NCBI GenBank assembly: GCA_964536215.1 | Contig: CAZHWT010000021.1 | Location: 1-23,824, forward strand | Source of the DNA: CAZHWT01 sp964536215 | Lineage (GTDB): Bacteria > Patescibacteriota > CAZHWT01 | Length of the DNA: 23,824 nucleotides | Direction: 5' to 3' | In this document: piece by piece, positions 1 to 6,337 of the stretch | Layout of the letters: each line of letters starts with the position of its first letter | Position numbering within the stretch: position 1 is the first letter of the stretch | Translations under genes and position numbers: made by a program | Notes under the pieces: model-generated | Databases searched by the model: none | Seen by the model: only the letters and a program-made list of their open reading frames with translations | What the model was told of the DNA's origin: nothing

Positions 1-57
1 TTATTTCGTTAGAGGCGGACGGGAGCTCTACGAATATACGAATTGGGTAACATCCAC

Positions 58-140
58 TTGACTAGGCGAGTACACTTTTCTGACTCGCCGCAGTCCTGTC
101 GACGAAGTCAACTATGGAGCCTGTCAGCCTTTGGCTGACA
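58..140. other. Gene-free left end with nested inverted repeats
   Basis: No gene is visible in 1-258. The stretch opens with dispersed-repeat words (ACGAATTGGGTAACATCC around 39-55). It then shows nested dyads: TTGACT (58-63) pairs with AGTCAA (106-111) and encloses GGCGAGT (65-71) with ACTCGCC (83-89). A separate 8-bp hairpin follows, TGTCAGCC-TTT-GGCTGACA (122-140). There is no U-tract after the last hairpin, so it does not look like a terminator. It may be a structured RNA or only decayed repeat; I cannot tell. Confidence 0.3.
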
Positions 141-235
141 TGGCAATGCGAATGTTACGAACAAATCTAATCTGTGCAGGGCAGGGATAAGAATAACTTA
201 TAGCACTTCTGCTTGAGGGAAGTCAAGGATTGGTG

Positions 236-264
236 GTTATTAGTTATTGGTTACTTAGTTACTT
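236..264 (-). repeat. Left arm of 29-bp perfect inverted repeat
   Basis: This is the exact reverse complement of 686-714. The unit is built from AAGTAAC and AATAACTAATAAC words. The two arms enclose the four-helix-bundle gene, and this arm contains its final Lys codon and stop (AAG TAA). Looser relatives of the unit occur at about 11308-11323 and 20435-20474. Confidence 0.85.
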
Positions 265-636
265 GGCAATGGACGTTTTAAGGGCAGTGATTGTCCGGGC
301 GAGCTGTTGGCATATGGCGTAGTGTTGAGTATGCTCTTCTGAGGTGATGTACTCTTGATTTTTGGCTATATCTAAAATGGCGGCACATTCGAAGCATGAT
401 CCTCTAGCTGTACTAAGGAAGTGAGCAAAGTCTTTAGACGTCCTGCTGGATCCCTCGGCAATATTTAGCGGTATGGAGCTCGCTGCTCGTCTGAGCTGGT
501 TGGTTAGACCAAATTGCTCCGTCTTTGGCCAATCATTAGCTAGCTTGTAGATGTCATTGACCCACCGAATAGCGTCCTGATAGATGCGGAGATTCTCGAA
601 GTTAAATTGGGAAGTATTGTTGGCCGTGCTACTCAT
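259..636 (-). CDS. Four-helix-bundle protein (23S rRNA intervening-sequence protein family)
   Basis: Small all-helical protein of the family first described from open reading frames inside 23S rRNA intervening sequences (S23/IVP type, about 120 aa). Members form homopentameric bundles; their molecular role is not settled. The family signature is clear: a start like 'FENLRIYQDA', then 'WPKTEQFGLTNQLRRAASSIPLNIAEGSSR', 'DFAHFLSTARGSCFE' and a C-terminal helix. The length of 125 aa fits. I place the start at the ATG at 636; a TTG at 660 would add eight residues, and neither has a convincing ribosome-binding site. The gene lies downstream of infB, where rbfA is common in other bacteria, and is enclosed by perfect 29-bp inverted repeats, one of which carries its stop codon. 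That suggests it arrived, or is mobilised, as a cassette (inference). Confidence 0.85.
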   Translation of the reverse strand: MSSTANNTSQFNFENLRIYQDAIRWVNDIYKLANDWPKTEQFGLTNQLRRAASSIPLNIAEGSSRTSKDFAHFLSTARGSCFECAAILDIAKNQEYITSEEHTQHYAICQQLARTITALKTSIAK

Positions 637-685
637 ACACTGAGATAGTAGCACATGCAATCAAGTCGTTCGTTCGGGCGAGACT

Positions 686-714
686 AAGTAACTAAGTAAC
701 CAATAACTAATAAC
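686..714 (+). repeat. Right arm of 29-bp perfect inverted repeat
   Basis: Perfect inverted partner of 236-264. It lies between the four-helix-bundle gene and the end of infB. Confidence 0.85.
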
Positions 715-740
715 AATCGAAGCGCTAAATCGCTTCGATT
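715..740 (-). other. Hairpin over the infB stop codon
   Basis: AATCGAAGCG (715-724) and CGCTTCGATT (731-740) form a perfect 10-bp stem with a 6-nt loop that contains the infB TAG stop. No U-run follows on the minus strand (the next bases are GTTATTAG), so it may protect the mRNA 3' end or act as a weak terminator. Confidence 0.5.
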
Positions 741-2245
741 CGATCCCCGATTTGGAAGTCGAAGTTGGGTCTGAGGAGGATGCCGCATTCGCTGTTTTTC
801 TTGGCTTCGTTGACTTTGTCGGCACCGTGGCGGATTTCGTGGACGATGGCTTGTTCGACGATAAGCTCGTCTTCGCCATCTTCGACGGGTCGCCAGACTT
901 GGACTTTCCAGTTCTTGCGGATGAGGCCGTGGGTAATTTTACAGCCGGCAATAATATCGCCAGATTTGAGTGGGAAAATCTGTAGAACTTCGGCTCGGCC
1001 TTTGACTGGGACTTCTTTGACGGGCATGCCATAAGCTAAGACGCCTTCGACGTCCTCGAGGAGCTGGTAGATGATGTCGTAGGATTGGACTAAGAGGTTA
1101 TCTTGCTGAGTAACGCGTTGGGCTGCAGCATCAACTTTAACTCGAAAGGCGATAATGAGAGCATTGGCGGTGGCGGCTAAAAGGGCATCCGACTCGGAAA
1201 CGTTACCGGTGCCGGTAAGTAAGAAGCGAGCGGTAGAGCCCCCCTCCGGTGCCTCGATTTGATTAATGCTATTAATAATGGCCTCCAGCGAACCTTGGGT
1301 GTCGGCTTTAAGGACGATTTTGAGCTCTTTGTGGGCGTCCATGGCGAAGAGTTGACTCATGTCTGTAACTGTTTCAACTGGCTTTTCTTGCTGTTGGCGG
1401 ATTTGGGCGGCAGCTGTTTCGGCTGCTTTTTCGTTAGTTTGGACGGTCAAGATGCTCCCAACAGTTGGAACAGCCTTAAGCCCCATGACTTCAACTGGCG
1501 TAGATGGTGGGGCTGATTTGAGCGGCTGACCGTTGGCGTCGGTTAAGGAGCGAATTTTGCCGAAGGTATCGCCGACTTGGACAGCGTCACCGACCTTGAG
1601 GGTGCCAGTTTGGACTAGGATAGTAGCCAATGGTCCGCGTTTGGCATCTTGGTTGCTTTCGATAACGGCGCCTTGAACGGTAGCGTTGGGCTCGTTTTTT
1701 AATTCCTGTAGGTCAGCAACCAGCTGGACCATGTCTAGTAGCTCATTAATGCCGGTTTTTTGAGTAGCAGATGTTTCGATGACAGGAATATCGCCACCAT
1801 ATCCTTCGACTAATACGCCTTCTTTGGCTAAGCCGTCTTTGGCTTTTTGGGGATTGGCGCCTTCGACGTCGATTTTGTTCATGGCCACAATCATTGGTAC
1901 GCCAGCGGCTTTGGCATGAGCGATGGCTTCTTTGGTTTGAGGCATGACGCCATCGTTGGCGGCGACGACCAAGATGACGATATCGGTAATATTGGCGCCG
2001 CGAGCCCGCATTTGAGAGAAGGCGGCGTGACCGGGGGTGTCGATGAAGGTTATTTTATGGCCATTGTGCTCCACTTGATAGGCGCCGATGTGTTGCGTAA
2101 TACCGCCGGATTCGCCAGCAGTGATGTTGGTTTGGCGAATGGCGTCGAGTAAGGACGTTTTGCCGTGGTCGACGTGACCCATGATAGTGACAACGGGCGG
2201 GCGAGTGGAGGATGATTCAGTTGAGGTGGTTTTGTCTTTGGCCAT
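725..2245 (-). CDS. infB: Translation initiation factor IF-2
   Basis: GTPase that brings formyl-Met-tRNA to the 30S subunit and promotes subunit joining in the cytoplasm. The 506-aa protein has G1 GHVDHGKT at residues 23-30, G3 DTPGHAAF at 69-76, G4 NKID at 123-126 and an SAT G5 motif near 160. These are followed by the beta-barrel domain II, the IF-2 domain III and the C-terminal tRNA-binding domain, ending in '...FQIGDRIEAI'. Only about 20 residues precede the GTPase domain, so the long, variable N-terminal region of typical IF-2 (around 700-900 aa) is absent. This is common in reduced genomes. The start is the first ATG (MAKDKTTST); its ribosome-binding site is weak. It lies 118 bp downstream of nusA in the same direction, the classical nusA-infB pairing. 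A 10-bp hairpin covers the stop codon. Confidence 0.97.
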   Translation of the reverse strand: MAKDKTTSTESSSTRPPVVTIMGHVDHGKTSLLDAIRQTNITAGESGGITQHIGAYQVEHNGHKITFIDTPGHAAFSQMRARGANITDIVILVVAANDGVMPQTKEAIAHAKAAGVPMIVAMNKIDVEGANPQKAKDGLAKEGVLVEGYGGDIPVIETSATQKTGINELLDMVQLVADLQELKNEPNATVQGAVIESNQDAKRGPLATILVQTGTLKVGDAVQVGDTFGKIRSLTDANGQPLKSAPPSTPVEVMGLKAVPTVGSILTVQTNEKAAETAAAQIRQQQEKPVETVTDMSQLFAMDAHKELKIVLKADTQGSLEAIINSINQIEAPEGGSTARFLLTGTGNVSESDALLAATANALIIAFRVKVDAAAQRVTQQDNLLVQSYDIIYQLLEDVEGVLAYGMPVKEVPVKGRAEVLQIFPLKSGDIIAGCKITHGLIRKNWKVQVWRPVEDGEDELIVEQAIVHEIRHGADKVNEAKKNSECGILLRPNFDFQIGDRIEAI

Positions 2246-2363
2246 AAATGTTTAATCTCGAAATGTGAAATTTGAAATACGAAACAAATTAGAAATGGGG
2301 AAATTAGAAGTAATTTCGTTTTTTCTTGTTTTGATTTTGTTTCGTTTTTCGTGCTTCTTGAAT

Positions 2364-3593
2364 TTATTTTTTTGCTGCAGTCTTTTTGGCGGCAGCTTTC
2401 TTAGGTTTTTCTTCTGCTTCAGTTTCTTCAACTAAGGGTGTTTCTTCGATGATTTCTTCAATTTTTTCGTCGAGTTTTTCTTCTTCTTTAGCGGATTCTT
2501 CTTCAGATGGTTGAGCATCGGCCTCGGCTTGAGCTTCGACAGTGTCTTCGATTTCTTCGGCGGTGGCGACGGTGCCAGTAGCGGAAGAGGAGTCGGCCGT
2601 AGTATCAACGTCTTCTTCTTTTGATTCTTCGATTTCGGCTTCAGTTGATGGATTGAGAGATTCTGTTTCGCCGATAATGTCGATGCGGTAGCCAGTTAGT
2701 TTGGCGGCTAGGCGGACGTTCTGTCCTTCTTTACCGATGGCTAATGAAAGTTGATCATCTAGGACGGTAACTTTAGCTTCTTTGGCATCGGTATCAACCT
2801 CTACGTCAATAGCTTTGGCTGGGGAGAGGGAAGCGACTACGTAACGAGCAGCGTCAGGGCTCCAGAGAATGAGGTCCAGTTTTTCACCAGAGAGTTCGTT
2901 GGTGATGGCTTGGACACGGACCCCTTTTTGGCCGACACAAGAGCCAACTGGGTCAACGCCATCCTGGTTAGAGACAACGGCGACTTTGGAACGATGACCA
3001 GCTTCGCGGGAGATACCTTTAATTTCGACGGCGCCGGAAGCGATTTCTGGGACTTCTAGCTCAAAGAGAGCGGCTAATAGGTTAGGGTGGGAGCGGGAAA
3101 CGATGATTTCCTGTCCACGTGGCCCTTCTTTAATTTCGGAAACATAGACTTTTAAGCGCTGGTTTAAGCGGTAGTTTTCGTTCTGGACTTGCTCTTGAGG
3201 TGGCATGACGCCGAAAGCTCGACCAATGTCAACGATATAGTTGGGACCTTCTTTGCGCTGGACCATACCGGAGATGACGGTGCCGATTTTTTTACCGTAG
3301 TCTTCCATAATGGCTTCTTTCTCGGCTTCGCGGATGCGTTGCAGAATGACTTGCTTGGCGGTTTGGGCGGCAATACGGCCAAAGCCGGCTGGGGTGACGT
3401 CTTTGCCTTCGTGAAGTATGCGGACTTCGCCGGTATCCTGGTCGATATCAGCTTCTAATTCTTCAAGCTCGCCATAGTCTTTGCGATAGGCGGCGATGAG
3501 GGCGTGCTGCAGCGTTTCCAAGATAATGCTGGCGTCGATGCCTCGCTCGGAAGCAACTTGGTTAAGGGCAGCCATAAATTCAGTTCTAATCAT
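2364..3593 (-). CDS. nusA: Transcription termination/antitermination factor NusA
   Basis: RNA-polymerase-binding elongation factor that modulates pausing, termination and antitermination. The 409-aa protein has an N-terminal polymerase-binding domain (about 1-100), an S1 domain starting near 'IGTVISGMVQRKEGPNYIVDIG' (103-124), KH1 with 'GSCVGQKGVRVQAI' (217-230) and KH2 with 'LSLAIGKEGQNVRLAAKLTGY' (282-302). After residue 310 comes about 100 residues of very acidic, Glu-rich low-complexity tail ending in a short Lys/Ala patch (PKKAAAKKTAAKK). This replaces the acidic repeats of some NusA proteins and is unusual in its length. The ATG at 3593 has AAGGAA seven bases upstream. rimP, often upstream, is absent. 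A promoter plus terminator pair at 3764-3855 may attenuate transcription into this gene. Confidence 0.97.
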   Translation of the reverse strand: MIRTEFMAALNQVASERGIDASIILETLQHALIAAYRKDYGELEELEADIDQDTGEVRILHEGKDVTPAGFGRIAAQTAKQVILQRIREAEKEAIMEDYGKKIGTVISGMVQRKEGPNYIVDIGRAFGVMPPQEQVQNENYRLNQRLKVYVSEIKEGPRGQEIIVSRSHPNLLAALFELEVPEIASGAVEIKGISREAGHRSKVAVVSNQDGVDPVGSCVGQKGVRVQAITNELSGEKLDLILWSPDAARYVVASLSPAKAIDVEVDTDAKEAKVTVLDDQLSLAIGKEGQNVRLAAKLTGYRIDIIGETESLNPSTEAEIEESKEEDVDTTADSSSATGTVATAEEIEDTVEAQAEADAQPSEEESAKEEEKLDEKIEEIIEETPLVEETEAEEKPKKAAAKKTAAKK

Positions 3594-3633
3594 ATAAGTA
3601 TTCCTTTATATATTTAATTGTTGTAGCGACTAT

Positions 3634-3752
3634 GCAAATTACGGATACGAATGATGCGAATTACGAATAGGTAACATCCGAATTGCGAATGTATATTCCA
3701 ATCCGCCCCTGTTGGGTCGGACAAGTCTACGAAAAATGAATGCTACGAATAG
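3634..3752. repeat. Dispersed intergenic repeat, family A
   Basis: The segment contains ATTACGGATACGAATGATGC followed by further ACGAAT words. It matches 23560-23654 over most of its length, including the shared end GAATGCTACGAAT. An insert rich in GGGTCGGACAAG distinguishes this copy. Weaker relatives lie at about 31-56 and 11142-11216. It occupies the nusA leader, so it would be transcribed if the 3827-3855 promoter reads through. Confidence 0.7.
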
Positions 3753-3763
3753 GCTTTTAGGCA

Positions 3764-3820
3764 AATAAAAAAGGCGGATTGTGTCCGCCGGGTATCCTGC
3801 CTTTTAGCCAATCCTAATCT
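3764..3820 (-). ncRNA. Candidate attenuator leader or small RNA upstream of nusA
   Basis: Transcription from the promoter at 3827-3855 would start near 3820 and meet an intrinsic terminator within about 55 nt. On the minus strand GGCGGA-CACAA-TCCGCC (plus 3789-3773) is followed by TTTTTTATTT. The start of the transcript contains GGATTG (plus 3814-3809), complementary to CAATCC (plus 3781-3776), which lies in the loop and 3' arm of the terminator. The two pairings exclude each other, the arrangement of an attenuator with an antiterminator. GGCT...GGCA before and TGCC...AGCC after the terminator can also pair around it. nusA begins about 170 nt downstream. It may instead be a free-standing small RNA. 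Confidence 0.5.
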
Positions 3821-3826
3821 GGGGGG

Positions 3827-3855
3827 AGTATAGCAAGTTTGGGCTCTGAGGTCAA
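3827..3855 (-). promoter_or_regulatory. Sigma-70-type promoter upstream of nusA
   Basis: On the minus strand TTGACC (plus 3850-3855), a 17-bp spacer and TATACT (plus 3827-3832). Both boxes match the consensus at five of six positions. This is one of the strongest promoters in the window. Confidence 0.65.
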
Positions 3856-3910
3856 GATGAGCGGGTAGTAATCGGATTTCGAGGCACGAATTACGAGTTT
3901 GGACCTTAGT

Positions 3911-3957
3911 GTCATTCTCTACTTGACCCTGATTAAATCGGGGTGAATTGAGAATCG
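3911..3957. repeat. Palindromic GTCATTCT...AGAATCG element
   Basis: Imperfect palindrome beginning GTCATTCTC and ending GAGAATCG, with GATTAAATCGGGG in the centre. It is nearly the same as 4453-4499. It belongs to a family of five related elements listed in the findings. No open reading frame is visible; it resembles a miniature inverted-repeat element. Confidence 0.6.
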
Positions 3958-4004
3958 GTTGGCTTGATGGTCTTGAGATGGTCGCCTTGATTGATGGCGG
4001 AGAG

Positions 4005-4289
4005 TTAGTAGGTTTTAGGGCTGGAGGGGGAGTCGAAGTTTTGGAAGAACTGGGATAGGTTCATGTCCAAGCCGTCGGCTAAGCGCCAGATGGTGTGGAG
4101 GCTGGGGGAGTAGTTGCCGGTTTCAATTTTATTGACGTAGGTACGGTAGTAGCCACAGTTGAGGGCTAGTTGTTCCTGGCTAATGCCTTTGGCTTGGCGG
4201 ACTTTGCGCAGATGATCGCCGATAAGGGTGGCGAATTCCCGCTTTTCGTTGCGACGGTCCCGAACTGTGTCTAGGTTGCGTGGAGGCAT
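4005..4289 (-). CDS. XRE-family helix-turn-helix regulator
   Basis: Small DNA-binding repressor-type protein of 94 aa from the ATG at 4289 (a GTG at 4325 would add 12 residues). The HTH_3/Cro-type domain covers about residues 17-75: 'IGDHLRKVRQAKGISQEQLALNCGYYRTYVNKIETGNYSPSLHTIWRLADGLDM'. Size and fold match controller (C) proteins of restriction-modification systems, although many unrelated regulators look the same. A perfect TATAAT -10 box lies at plus 4355-4360. The motif TTAGTATGG at 4329-4337 is placed exactly as in front of the DpnI-like gene, 40 bp from its ATG. I infer that this protein could control that system and itself. No partner gene is adjacent; the nearest minus-strand gene upstream is the VapC-like toxin. 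Confidence 0.88.
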   Translation of the reverse strand: MPPRNLDTVRDRRNEKREFATLIGDHLRKVRQAKGISQEQLALNCGYYRTYVNKIETGNYSPSLHTIWRLADGLDMNLSQFFQNFDSPSSPKTY

Positions 4290-4328
4290 GCCTCTATTAG
4301 AAAGCAGACACCGTACTACAGCCACGCA

Positions 4329-4360
4329 TTAGTATGGGGAGTGGGGCTACGCGAATTATA
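4329..4360 (-). promoter_or_regulatory. XRE gene promoter with TTAGTATGG box
   Basis: The -10 box TATAAT reads on the minus strand at plus 4355-4360; the -35 is unclear. Downstream lies CCATACTAA (minus strand, plus 4337-4329), which recurs three times between the DpnI-like and methyltransferase genes and nowhere else that I can find in the window. Confidence 0.5.
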
Positions 4361-4452
4361 AGTTCATCATTCTGGGGCAAGTGGAGTGAGGGTAGAATCT
4401 CTTTGCGGTTTGCTCCGCCAGAGGCGGACAAGGGTTTGCGGTTTGCCTATTT

Positions 4453-4546
4453 GTCATTCTCAACTCGACCCCGATTAAATCGGGGTGAATTGAGAATCGA
4501 TCGGGGTGAATTGAGAATCGGATTCCCACCTTCGCGGGAATGACAG
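4453..4546. repeat. Compound palindromic repeat with dRS3-like unit
   Basis: 4453-4499 is a near copy of 3911-3957. Its right half, TCGGGGTGAATTGAGAATCG, is repeated in tandem at 4480-4499 and 4501-4520 with a 21-bp period. The adjoining ATTCCC-N8-GGGAAT (4522-4541) fits the dRS3 repeat pattern known from Neisseria. A further GTCATTCT...AGAATC element lies at 4569-4593. The whole 4326-4742 gap contains no gene that I can support. Confidence 0.6.
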
Positions 4547-4614
4547 CAGCAAGCCGAATCTTCTTTTTGTCATTCTTGACCCGATCGAGAATCTAGTAGG
4601 TAATCCTTCATTGA

Positions 4615-4650
4615 TTTTACAGAGGTAAATTGGTCTATGTACGTACACGT
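4615..4650 (+). repeat. 36-bp direct repeat, left copy, with palindrome
   Basis: TTTTACAGAG, 11 partly conserved bases, then TATGTACGTACACGT. It aligns without gaps to 8481-8516 (30 of 36 identical). It overlaps an almost perfect 24-bp palindrome, ATGTAC...GTACAT (4637-4660, 22 of 24 symmetric positions). The two copies bracket the toxin-antitoxin and restriction genes. Confidence 0.7.
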
Positions 4651-4742
4651 ATATGTACATTCATCCCGACCTTATCAGAGTTAGCATGTTCCGAAAGTGG
4701 TAGTTCTCCTGCCTATAGCCAGGCGTTTGGTGTGGGCGATGG

Positions 4743-5117
4743 CTAGGCTAGCAAAACGTTAATTGGGTATTTGGTGAATATTTTGTCGGTGGTGATGAGG
4801 GTTAGCTGGCGGGCTGCAGCCTGAGCAATGAGCGCACGATCGAAGGGGTCTTTGTGGGCTGGTGGGAAAGTTTTGAGTGTAACGAGGTCGGAGAGTTCGA
4901 ATGGTAGGATGCTTACGCCTTGTTGGCGGGCGTATTCCATTGGATCATGGTGGAGTGTTAGTTTTCCATTCATCTGCTTTACGATTATCTCCCAAGCGGA
5001 GATAACGGAAACATGGATTTGATCAGGAAATTCCTCGAGGAGTGTTGCGACTTCTGGTTTAAGTCTGCTGCTATTATGGAGCTGAAAAATGAGAATATTG
5101 GTATCAATTAGGTACAT
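4743..5117 (-). CDS. PIN-domain ribonuclease toxin (VapC family)
   Basis: Predicted Mg2+-dependent endoribonuclease toxin of a type II toxin-antitoxin system, 124 aa, with a PIN fold throughout. The acidic active-site set is visible: D5 in 'YLIDTNILIF', E43 in 'SAWEI', D90/D93 in 'HKDPFDRALIAQA' and D111 in 'LITTDKIF'. 'GKL...LPF...HKDPFDR' is typical of VapC proteins paired with Phd-type antitoxins. The ATG at 5117 lies one base after the antitoxin stop, so the two are translationally coupled. RNA target is unknown. The gene looks intact and lies inside the 36-bp direct-repeat boundaries. Confidence 0.93.
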   Translation of the reverse strand: MYLIDTNILIFQLHNSSRLKPEVATLLEEFPDQIHVSVISAWEIIVKQMNGKLTLHHDPMEYARQQGVSILPFELSDLVTLKTFPPAHKDPFDRALIAQAAARQLTLITTDKIFTKYPINVLLA

Positions 5118-5118
5118 A

Positions 5119-5388
5119 CTACCCTTCTTCTGGGGCAGTGTTTATATCCCGATCTATTGAATCGAGGAACATTTTTTCGATCTCCTCATCAGCCTGATCG
5201 TAATCATCGGAGAGTTCAATCTGGCCTTTTAAAGCATCTCGGACTAGCCCGCGTTTTTTGGGTTTGGTGGCGGGTACTATTTGAACTACGGCTGTGCCAT
5301 CGCGAGCGATAATAACCGGCTGGCCGGTTTTTTCGACTTCGGCGATTAGTTTGGATAAGTTAGTTTTGGCGTAGTGAATGTTAACCAT
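5119..5388 (-). CDS. Phd/YefM-family antitoxin
   Basis: Antitoxin of 89 aa that should bind and neutralise the VapC-like toxin encoded immediately downstream and repress its own promoter. The N-terminal Phd/YefM DNA-binding fold is seen in 'MVNIHYAKTNLSKLIAEVEKTGQPVIIARDGTAVVQIVP' (1-39). It is followed by a basic linker (KPKKRG) and an acidic, probably disordered toxin-binding tail. The start ATG at 5388 has no ribosome-binding site, but a promoter places the transcription start at or next to the ATG, so the mRNA may be leaderless. Two TTAGCTAA palindromes lie between the promoter boxes, as expected for autoregulation. Confidence 0.93.
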   Translation of the reverse strand: MVNIHYAKTNLSKLIAEVEKTGQPVIIARDGTAVVQIVPATKPKKRGLVRDALKGQIELSDDYDQADEEIEKMFLDSIDRDINTAPEEG

Positions 5389-5394
5389 ATGACT

Positions 5395-5423
5395 ATATTA
5401 GCTAAGTTAGCTAAGTAAGTCAA
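5395..5423 (-). promoter_or_regulatory. Toxin-antitoxin promoter with twin operators
   Basis: On the minus strand TTGACT (plus 5418-5423), a 17-bp spacer and TAATAT (plus 5395-5400). Two perfect palindromes TTAGCTAA at 5398-5405 and 5407-5414 fill the spacer. The ATG follows seven bases after the -10 box. Confidence 0.6.
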
Positions 5424-5424
5424 G

Positions 5425-6198
5425 CTATATTGCAATTTTGTATGTGCCGTGAGAGGTGAACTCTAGATATCCTTTATCTCTCAATACCTGTAGTTGTTGG
5501 CGTATTTTGGCTTTAACATGTTTGTTTTGAGGATGCAATTGTGATAACTCCGATTCGAATGCATAGAGCTGATCCAAGGTGAAGGTTTCTAAATTAATTT
5601 TCTCTATACATCTCATAATATCCAGGAGCCAGCTTTTAGCGTTGACGTCCGCTTCGTTTTTGAGCCAGAGACCTTTTTGCCACTTATGTATGATTTGGTC
5701 GCGAGATTGCAGCTGGTTATTTTTGAGGTAGTATATTCGACCTGCAAGAGGAATGCTGTTTAGCAGAATGTTGCAACCAACCCATCCCCTACGTCGTGAA
5801 GTCTTAGATAGTGGCGGTCGTTTTTCAATGATTGCGGGAACGAAAAAATGTTTGGGCACGACACAAAAGTTTTCGATTAGTCCACTGCTTGGCTGGTAGG
5901 TTAAAAAGAAGAAATTTGGATTGTTAACTACCGTTAAGCGACTGATCATGGTGCTGTAAGCCCCATCGACTACCTTTGCCCCTAATGGTTCACCTTTGCT
6001 TTTAAGCTCAAACTCCTCATAGCAGCCCGTGCAAAAGAAGTCTGCGACAGGGGAGTTATTGGGAAATCGATCGATTTGCTCGTTACCGCAACTTGGGCAG
6101 AAGATGGACTGCTCAACCCATTGCTCGGTTTGAACTCTAATTTTCTGAGAATGACTTTTGTATCCGATTGCCAAGTCTTTATCTAAAAAGAGATGCAT
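5425..6198 (-). CDS. DpnI-like methyl-directed restriction endonuclease
   Basis: Predicted type IIM endonuclease. In its family DpnI cuts GATC only when the adenine is methylated. From the ATG at 6198 the protein has 257 aa (DpnI has 254) and resembles it along the whole length. Zinc ligands C34, C37, C56 and C59 are present. The PD-(D/E)XK residues D53, E64 and K66 occur in 'PVADFFCTGCYEEFELKSK', at the DpnI positions. Also conserved are 'DGAYSTMI', 'NNPNFFFLTY', 'RRRGWVGCNI' (with the aromatic W139) and a C-terminal winged helix with 'KIRQQLQVLRDKGYLEF'. A GTG at 6234 would add 12 residues. Divergent from a DpnA-like methyltransferase: if that enzyme modified GATC, this one would attack the host genome. 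No lesion is visible. G+C looks lower than in the flanking housekeeping genes, consistent with acquisition. Confidence 0.93.
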   Translation of the reverse strand: MHLFLDKDLAIGYKSHSQKIRVQTEQWVEQSIFCPSCGNEQIDRFPNNSPVADFFCTGCYEEFELKSKGEPLGAKVVDGAYSTMISRLTVVNNPNFFFLTYQPSSGLIENFCVVPKHFFVPAIIEKRPPLSKTSRRRGWVGCNILLNSIPLAGRIYYLKNNQLQSRDQIIHKWQKGLWLKNEADVNAKSWLLDIMRCIEKINLETFTLDQLYAFESELSQLHPQNKHVKAKIRQQLQVLRDKGYLEFTSHGTYKIAI

Positions 6199-6234
6199 AT
6201 CGGTATTAAACTGCCTAGCTGCGGCTTGAAACAC

Positions 6235-6337
6235 TTATTAGTATGGTTGACTATCACAAAACGCTCTAGTATGGTGGATCTGATTTAAGCGCGACTGACT
6301 ATTCGCGGTTTATTTTTTACCCTTGGCCACCATACTA
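6235..6337. promoter_or_regulatory. Divergent restriction/methylase control region
   Basis: Three copies of one motif: TTAGTATGG (6238-6246), TAGTATGGTGG (6267-6277) and its exact inverse CCACCATACTA (6327-6337). A promoter reading toward the methyltransferase is TTGACT (6247-6252), a 17-bp spacer and TATGGT (6270-6275); its -10 lies inside the second copy, so a protein bound there would block it. The first copy stands 40 bp before the endonuclease ATG, exactly as the fourth copy stands before the XRE ATG. The motif may be an operator or, since it contains CATACT, part of a shared -10 element. Confidence 0.55.

Noticed and set aside
661..1032. 123-codon open frame on the minus strand over infB
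   Set aside because: Shifted-frame shadow of the conserved infB C-terminal region.
2280..2352. Possible terminator in the nusA-infB gap (GAAATTA/TAATTTC dyad with T-run on the plus strand)
   Set aside because: It points the wrong way for the minus-strand operon, the stem is short and AT-only, and no plus-strand gene precedes it.
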